In this document: positions 59,359 to 64,000 of the stretch, piece after piece | Numbering within the stretch: position 1 is the stretch's first letter | How the letters are laid out: each line of letters begins with the position of its first letter | Origin: JADJRG01 sp964474905 | Lineage (GTDB): Bacteria > Myxococcota_A > Polyangia > Nannocystales > Nannocystaceae | Assembly: GCA_964474905.1 (NCBI GenBank) | Contig: CAYYUP010000001.1 | Location: 1 to 64,000, forward strand | Direction: 5' to 3' | DNA length: 64,000 nt | The notes under the pieces: generated by a model | Seen by the model: only the letters and a program-made list of their open reading frames with translations | The model's database searches: none | What the model was told of the DNA's origin: nothing | Program-made: the position numbers and the translations under genes

Positions 59359-60998
59359 CGTGGACGTTCTCGGCTGAGGAGTGGCTTGTTGACTTTCGAT
59401 CTGCACCGCGTGGTGTGGCACGAACTGAGCGCTCGCTCGATGCTCTCGACGAGCAGACTCGCGGCCTGCTCACATGGATCGACACAGCGCCCCAGCTGGT
59501 GATGCCAACGATGGTCTCGACTCGGGGAAAATCGGGACCCGAAGCAGCGCCCGAAGTTGTGCTCGAGGCCGAGGCCGAGACCGATAGTGTTGGTGCAGAC
59601 TTGGCGCCGCCCCCCCCGAGTGGAGTTGTCCAGGGGGAGTTGGGCGAGCTCACAGCCGAGCAAGACGATGCCGTGCTCGGCGATGACAGCCTCGAGATCG
59701 AGCTCACCCCGCCGGATTCAGCTCCGGATCCGGCTGGGGGAGGGGTTTTTATTCCGACGCTCACGCGGGCGGGCGGGCCGACTGTCCCTCCGCCCCCCAC
59801 CGACGCTATCGAGCGGCCGATTGGGGCGGATCTCTACGACGAGGATGATCAGGAGGACGACCAATTCTCAGCCCCGGAGCCCGAGCCGCTCGCCGCAGTC
59901 TCAGGTGTGATCGGTGGTTTTATCCCCGATGACGATGACGATGACGATGACGATGGCGATGACGATGCGGGAACTAGCGAAGACACGGAGGTACTCGAGG
60001 ACGCGGAAGTGCTCGAGGACGCAGAGGTGCTCGAGGACGCGGAGGTGCTCGAGGACGCAGAGGTGCTGCTAGAGGACGCAGAGGTGCTCGAGCCCGTTGT
60101 AGAGGTGGTCGAGGAGGCCAGCAAGCCCCCGCCAGCTCCGCCGATTCCTCCGCCTTCACCCCGAACACCGCCGCCGGTCTCGCGTGCACGCCAACCGAAG
60201 CCCGCGAGCGATACACCTGCGCCCGCAAAGAACCGAAGCCATCGCAAGAAGAAGCTCTGGTACGAAGAGGTTTTTGCCGATCACTACGCTTTCATCCTGC
60301 CGCGCGATTCGGATGTGAGCGCGGAGTTCGATGTCGAGTTCATGATCGAGAGCGCAAACTTGAGCCCGGAAAATTCCGTTCTCGATGTTGGCTGCGGCGA
60401 TGGGCGTCACCTCTTCGGCTTCGCAAAGGCTGGCTTCGAGGATCTCTTGGGCCTCGACATGTCGCTGTCGCAGCTCGTCCAGGGCGCGCGGCGAAACCTT
60501 GCAGACTCAGCGGGTCTCGCTTTCCTGTACGGAGATATGCGGGATCTGCCTACAGAGTCGACCTACGATGTCGTGACCTGCTTGGGTGGGACCTTCGGTT
60601 ACTTCGACGACGACCAAAATAGAGCTTGTTTGCAGCAGATGGTCGATAGGCTGGCCCCCGGGGGCAAACTCATCATTCAGGTCATGAACCGTGATCACAT
60701 GATGGGCATCGCTCCGTGTAGGTCATGGTGGCAGGGTCGGAGTTGCCTCGTGCTTGATGTGGCGGAGATGAATTTCTTCGCTAATCGTCTCAAGGTCCAT
60801 CGCACGATCGTCTTTGAGGATGGTCGCCAGTTCGAGCACCACATTCATATCCGTGCATACACGGTTACGGAGCTCGGCAAGATGATCTCTGGATGTGGCA
60901 TGCGCGTGCTCGAGGTCTCTGGGAGTCGATCGACTCGCGGGCGCTTCTTTGGCAGCGCCTCTCCAGACATTTGGATCTGCGCTCAGCGAAAAGACTGA
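59355..60998 (+). CDS. SAM-dependent methyltransferase with acidic repeat N-terminal region
   Basis: The C-terminal about 240 residues form a class I methyltransferase with the SAM motif VLDVGCGDGRHLFGFAKAGF and later DVVTCLGGTFGYFDD. Before it come about 300 residues of low complexity: an acidic Pro/Glu/Asp-rich region with an Asp run near residue 195 (GFIPDDDDDDDDD), six near-identical EDAEVL units at 208 to 245, and a Pro-rich stretch that ends in a basic patch (KNRSHRKKK). The function of this part is unknown. It overlaps psd by four bases, so a role in lipid methylation (for example phosphatidylethanolamine) is possible but unproven. Confidence 0.87.
   Translation: MTWTFSAEEWLVDFRSAPRGVARTERSLDALDEQTRGLLTWIDTAPQLVMPTMVSTRGKSGPEAAPEVVLEAEAETDSVGADLAPPPPSGVVQGELGELTAEQDDAVLGDDSLEIELTPPDSAPDPAGGGVFIPTLTRAGGPTVPPPPTDAIERPIGADLYDEDDQEDDQFSAPEPEPLAAVSGVIGGFIPDDDDDDDDDGDDDAGTSEDTEVLEDAEVLEDAEVLEDAEVLEDAEVLLEDAEVLEPVVEVVEEASKPPPAPPIPPPSPRTPPPVSRARQPKPASDTPAPAKNRSHRKKKLWYEEVFADHYAFILPRDSDVSAEFDVEFMIESANLSPENSVLDVGCGDGRHLFGFAKAGFEDLLGLDMSLSQLVQGARRNLADSAGLAFLYGDMRDLPTESTYDVVTCLGGTFGYFDDDQNRACLQQMVDRLAPGGKLIIQVMNRDHMMGIAPCRSWWQGRSCLVLDVAEMNFFANRLKVHRTIVFEDGRQFEHHIHIRAYTVTELGKMISGCGMRVLEVSGSRSTRGRFFGSASPDIWICAQRKD
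59979..60089 (+). repeat. 18-bp tandem repeat coding EDAEVL units
   Basis: Six 18-base units, the first reading EDTEVL and the last preceded by one extra Leu codon, encode the acidic repeats of the methyltransferase N-terminal region. Unit boundaries are at 59979, 59997, 60015, 60033, 60051 and 60072. The units alternate between GCG and GCA Ala codons, so they have begun to diverge. Confidence 0.88.
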
Positions 60999-61406
60999 TC
61001 CTGGCCGACGGGCCCGCTTCGGGCCTGGTGTGACTCCCGTCCGACTGTGGCGGTGATGTCGTGCCATGACACGTCCGCCATGCTCGACCCACGGGCCGCT
61101 GCAACCACTGGGCCCGTATCGGGGTCTCAGAACCACGGCACTGATCGTGCAACGTCAGGACGTGCGGCTGGGGCGCAGCCCCGTAAGCCTCTAGGAGGGG
61201 TCGCAATGAAGCTTTTGCGATGAAGATGCGTTCTACTCTTGGCTTGACTTGCGTCGACATTATGTTGCTCGTTCTGACGAACAACAGGCTCAAAAAAGCG
61301 CGCAAGAAAAGCGCGGGCATAAAGAGCGAAGAATCTCTGTTTCGTAATCGTTCTTAACCTGGCTCGACCAACTGCCGCATCTGCGGCGTCCAACTCGGAG
61401 GCAATC
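60999..61406 (+). other. 408-base intergenic region before the sigma factor gene
   Basis: No convincing gene is seen. A small hairpin (GGCCCG/CGGGCC, 61011..61025) follows the methyltransferase stop and may terminate it; GGGGCGCAGCCCC further on makes another short stem. A Shine-Dalgarno AGGAGG is followed by the five-codon frame 61206..61223 (MKLLR) and an overlapping 45-codon frame 61220..61357. Codon use in the latter is unlike the genes here, so I do not call it a CDS. The region from about 61200 to 61340 is noticeably more AT-rich than its surroundings and probably holds the promoter of the sigma gene. Confidence 0.6.
61239..61266 (+). promoter_or_regulatory. candidate promoter of the sigma factor gene
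   Basis: TTGGCT (61239..61244) and TATGTT (61261..61266) with a 16-base spacer form a fair sigma-70-like promoter, in the AT-rich part of the intergenic region. It would give a leader of about 130 bases before the ATG at 61407. Confidence 0.35.
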
Positions 61407-62714
61407 ATGGCACGGCGCAAAGTAACTCGCGGATCTCCCCCCAGGCTCGCTCGCTCGCGTTCGCGGGCTCGCAAACCTCCTGCGCGAAAGGGTGCTGCTC
61501 GCGATAAGCGCTCCGAGGCGAGCGATGCATCGGGCAATTTCCTCAGCGTCTACTTTCGCGACATGTCTGAACTTGAGGTCATGTCCCCTGAGGAGGAGCT
61601 GGCTGCGGCGACGCGGATCGCCAACTTACGGCGTGAGCACTGGCGGGCGTTGCTCTCGTACCCGCCCTTCATTGACGCGATTGTGGCGCTCATCGAGACC
61701 AAGATCGACGCCGACGATGTGCCGGGGGCAGAGCTGAGCCTGGTGCGCAAAACCTCCCGCCAATTGCGTGATCGGGATACCCGTCACAACAAAGAGGTCT
61801 TCGAGGCCGCCAGTGCAGAGCTCACCGAGAAGATGCTGGATCTCGATCTCGACGGCATCATCTCCGACATGATCAACGCGGATCTCAATTCGATCGGCGC
61901 AGGTCATCGGGATGCATTGACCCTCGCGATCGTTCTGCCGCGCAAGGGCAGTCGGCCCTTCAAGGCCTACAGCGAGCGTTGTCGCCGGACCTCAAGCGCC
62001 TGCCGTATGGCCAAAAACCACTTCGTAAAGGCCAATCTTCGCCTCGTCGTGTCGATCGCCCGGCGCTTCAACCACGGCAAGATGCCGCTCCAGGATCTGA
62101 TCCAAGAGGGCAACATCGGTCTCATGAAGGCGGTCGATCGCTTCGACTACCGCAAGGGCTTTCGCTTCTCGACCTATGGAAGTTGGTGGATCCGCCACGC
62201 GATCTCGCGGGCGATCGCCGATAAGGGTCGTTCGATTCGCCTGCCTGTGCACATGATCGACGCTCATCACAAGGTCGTGCGGGCACGCCGCGAGCTCGAG
62301 ACTCGACACGGTCGCGAGCCGAGTCATGTCGAACTCGCAGAGCACACAGGCCTCGCGATCGCAAAGATCCAGCGCATGGATACGATGATGTTCGACCACG
62401 CGATCAGCCTTGATCGCCCAGTATCTGATGATGATGGACGACGGGTCGTCGACTTCCTCGAGGATACAGATGCCGAGGTCCCCGGCGATCGTCTCGAGGT
62501 AGAGGCGATCAACAACCAAGTCCGGGATGTCATCGACATGCTGCGTCCGATCGAGGCCGATATCCTCCGCAAGCGCTTTGGTCTGGCTGCCGATACAGAG
62601 CACACGCTCAAGCAGATCGGCGAGCAGTATTCGCTCTCTCGCGAGAGGATCCGACAGCTTCAAGAGCAGGCGCTCGGCAAGATCCGGCGGGAGCTCAAGC
62701 GGCGCGAGGTCTGA
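61407..62714 (+). CDS. group 2 RNA polymerase sigma-70 family factor
   Basis: Alternative or primary-like sigma factor of 435 residues. After a basic N-terminal tail (about 1 to 30, RSRSRARKPPARK) region 1.2 reads FLSVYFRDMSELEVMSPEEE. A non-conserved stretch follows (about 85 to 200). Region 2 is NLRLVVSIARRFNHGKMPLQDLIQEG..., with KGFRFSTYGSWWIRHAISRAI for -10 recognition. Region 3 is next, and region 4 ends with YSLSRERIRQLQEQALGKIRREL. The RpoD box is intact, but the absence of region 1.1 and the length suggest group 2 (RpoS/SigC-like) rather than the housekeeping RpoD. A strong GGAGG six bases before the ATG confirms the start. Target promoters are unknown. Confidence 0.93.
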   Translation: MARRKVTRGSPPRLARSRSRARKPPARKGAARDKRSEASDASGNFLSVYFRDMSELEVMSPEEELAAATRIANLRREHWRALLSYPPFIDAIVALIETKIDADDVPGAELSLVRKTSRQLRDRDTRHNKEVFEAASAELTEKMLDLDLDGIISDMINADLNSIGAGHRDALTLAIVLPRKGSRPFKAYSERCRRTSSACRMAKNHFVKANLRLVVSIARRFNHGKMPLQDLIQEGNIGLMKAVDRFDYRKGFRFSTYGSWWIRHAISRAIADKGRSIRLPVHMIDAHHKVVRARRELETRHGREPSHVELAEHTGLAIAKIQRMDTMMFDHAISLDRPVSDDDGRRVVDFLEDTDAEVPGDRLEVEAINNQVRDVIDMLRPIEADILRKRFGLAADTEHTLKQIGEQYSLSRERIRQLQEQALGKIRRELKRREV

Positions 62715-62800
62715 CGCGATTCTTCACCAAACCAAGAGGCGACGGGCCATGTCCGTCGTCTCCTTTGTTCTCGGTCTTGTCGGCGGGCAAGCTCGCCACT

Positions 62801-63196
62801 ATGGTTGCCAGCGTGCGGATCGTCCTCGGTCTTGTTGTGTTCGTGGGCGCCTTGTTGGCGGCATGTCAGCCCTCTCAGCCCTTGGTGGTCACACCCAGCA
62901 CAGGGGCCTTTCGTGGCGGTGATCAACTGAGGATCAGCGGTCGTTCCTTTGCCGGGCGCAGTCCGCTCACTGTGTATGTTTGCCAGCGATCTGCGAAGGC
63001 GATCGTGATCGAGAGCGATCGATTGATTCGCGTGCGCGCGCCACGTGCAGATACCGCGGGGAGCTGCGATGTGACGCTCCGCTTTGGCGACGATGAGGAA
63101 ATCGTTGTGAACGACGCGTTCACTTACCGTGAGCCCGTAGAGGATCTGCCGATCGACGCCTTTGATCGGCTATCCGGTCCTGTTGCGGGCCCGTGA
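62801..63196 (+). CDS. small lipoprotein with IPT/TIG domain
   Basis: From the ATG at 62801 it begins MVASVRIVLGLVVFVGALLAAC, a lipoprotein signal with lipobox LAAC; the frame is open 12 codons further upstream but that would bury the signal. The mature part is one IPT/TIG immunoglobulin-like domain: VTPSTGAFRGGDQLRISGRSF is typical, and the end DAFTYRE matches the last strand. Total 131 residues. It probably sits in the envelope as a binding or structural module. It lies 86 bases after the sigma factor gene on the same strand. The FHA gene is convergent. Confidence 0.85.
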   Translation: MVASVRIVLGLVVFVGALLAACQPSQPLVVTPSTGAFRGGDQLRISGRSFAGRSPLTVYVCQRSAKAIVIESDRLIRVRAPRADTAGSCDVTLRFGDDEEIVVNDAFTYREPVEDLPIDAFDRLSGPVAGP

Positions 63197-63223
63197 GCCT
63201 ATGTTCGATCCGCCGCCGGGATA

Positions 63224-64000
63224 TCAGGCCCGATCGATGCGAAAGAGCTGCTGACCGGCGAGGATGAGCGCACCGTAGGGCACGAGCGTGCCTGGACGGA
63301 GGCGGACGTAGGTACCGTTGGATGAGCCGCGATCTTCGAGGAAGACCCCTGTGTCGTCGCCGATGATTCGGCAGTGTGAACTCGATACATAGCCGTCGAG
63401 CGGGAAGGTGATGTCTCCGTTTTCGCGGCCGATGGTGAATTCATCGGCCTCGATGGGATAGGCCTCGGAGGCGATACCACCCTCTAGGATCAGGCTTACT
63501 CGGCCCCAGTAGCCCGGATTTGGGCTTCCCATTCGCTCTGTGCCGTCGGGGAGGGGCGCTGGCTCGGGCAGGTCTTCGTAGTGAAGCAGCTCTTGGCCGA
63601 CGCGGAACGTGTCGTTGTGCTCGAGGTTCGTGCGTCCGTCGAGTTTTCGGTAGACGCCGTTGGCCCCGACGATGTCATCGATGATGAGGCCACCCTCTTG
63701 CACTGTGAATTTGCAGTGTCTTGGACTCAAGTAGAAGTCGGCGTCGAAAGGGGCCCCGTAGTTGCGGCCGAACTCCATTGGGCCGCGCTGGATATCGATC
63801 GAGCCGCCCTCTGAGCCGTCGATCCGGATCAAGGTGAGTCGTGCGTTGCCGGTGCCGCTGGGTTTGGGAGTTGCCGGTGCCACTGGGGTTGTGGGCGCGG
63901 GCGTGGTCTCAGGAGCAGCGCTTGGCTGCGGGCTTGGGGACAGGGAGGATCCGCAGCCACCGCAGAATCGGAATCCTGCCGGATTGGCCATGCCACAGGA
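63224..64000 (-). CDS. protein with zinc ribbon and two FHA domains, 5' end outside window
   Basis: The frame is open to the window edge (Ser-Cys-Gly precedes the Met at 63991), and Cys-Gly-Met-Ala-Asn-Pro-Ala-Gly followed by FRFCGGCG is a double-Cys zinc-ribbon motif, so the gene starts upstream. After a Pro/Thr/Ala-rich linker come two forkhead-associated domains: the first with FGRNYG and LSPRHCKF (about residues 60 to 135), the second with FTIGRENGDITF, SSSHCRI and DRGSSNGTYV (about 160 to 245). FHA domains bind phosphothreonine, so the protein probably serves a Ser/Thr kinase pathway, common in Myxococcota. No kinase gene is in view. Confidence 0.9.
   Translation of the reverse strand, partial: SCGMANPAGFRFCGGCGSSLSPSPQPSAAPETTPAPTTPVAPATPKPSGTGNARLTLIRIDGSEGGSIDIQRGPMEFGRNYGAPFDADFYLSPRHCKFTVQEGGLIIDDIVGANGVYRKLDGRTNLEHNDTFRVGQELLHYEDLPEPAPLPDGTERMGSPNPGYWGRVSLILEGGIASEAYPIEADEFTIGRENGDITFPLDGYVSSSHCRIIGDDTGVFLEDRGSSNGTYVRLRPGTLVPYGALILAGQQLFRIDRA

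Noticed and set aside
61220..61357. A 45-codon frame and an overlapping five-codon frame with a good Shine-Dalgarno upstream of the sigma factor gene
   Set aside because: Codon use lacks the strong third-position GC seen in all genes here, the sequence resembles no family, and it contains the likely promoter. Kept only as a note in the intergenic entry.
1..64000. tRNA, rRNA, CRISPR arrays and insertion sequences
   Set aside because: Looked for cloverleaf-like stretches, regularly spaced repeats and transposase motifs on both strands; none was seen. A dedicated scan could still find a missed small RNA.

Overview
The window comes from a high-GC, GATCG-rich Gram-negative bacterium. My best guess is a Myxococcota member near Nannocystaceae (Nannocystis, Plesiocystis, Enhygromyxa). 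The reasons are several lipoproteins with Thr/Ser/Gly-rich linkers, a Gld-type ABC operon, an SCP2-rich beta-oxidation multienzyme, many soluble two-component kinases and the general gene content. No rRNA, tRNA, CRISPR array, IS element or prophage was recognised. A 100-base run of N at 12944..13043 marks a scaffold join, and its flanks look like an assembly overlap.

Layout. 1-8.3 kb: the end of an unknown gene, a class A penicillin-binding protein with an upstream membrane protein, a NamZ-type muramidase, and a NadD fused to a Rossmann/DUF2520 module. 8.3-14.8 kb: a Clp-like AAA+ ATPase with a degenerate first ATPase domain, a thioredoxin-like [2Fe-2S] protein, an H-NOX gas sensor with its own histidine kinase, endonuclease III and a lipoprotein. 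14.8-18.5 kb: the most interesting locus, a probable metal-related RiPP operon. It holds a YceI-like lipoprotein, two Cys-rich precursors sharing an N-terminus with a lipobox-like Cys22, and an MNIO (DUF692) enzyme fused to its DUF2063 partner. 18.7-25.9 kb: linker-rich lipoproteins, an M1 aminopeptidase, a Bax-inhibitor-1 protein and a three-gene ABC-2 exporter. 26-33 kb: SCP2-thiolase plus a SDR-MaoC-SCP2x3 multienzyme, a Leu/Phe-type dehydrogenase, and a lipoprotein of unknown function. 33.2-38.1 kb: a tight four-gene GldA/GldF/GldG/DUF4340 operon ending in hairpins. 38.3-44.5 kb: an APC transporter, an LRR lipoprotein, and a FIST sensor with a soluble histidine kinase. 44.4-53.5 kb: an HTTM membrane protein, a flavin amine oxidase, an EF-hand-like lipoprotein, XerC, an M23 peptidase lipoprotein and a DnaK paralogue. 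53.5-64 kb: mostly housekeeping genes (CoA transferase, CoaE, EngB, RimI, PyrK-PyrD, phosphatidylserine decarboxylase), then a methyltransferase with an acidic repeat region, a group 2 sigma factor, a TIG-domain lipoprotein and a two-FHA protein cut by the window end.

Two themes recur. One is a sensor domain gene placed directly before a membrane-free coiled-coil histidine kinase (H-NOX and FIST). The other is enzyme fusions: NadD-DUF2520, MNIO-DUF2063 and SDR-MaoC-SCP2x3. Several starts were moved inward from the longest open frame because of Shine-Dalgarno sites, signal peptides or neighbour overlap; these choices are explained per entry. All assignments come from reading translated sequence and remembered family motifs; no database search was run.
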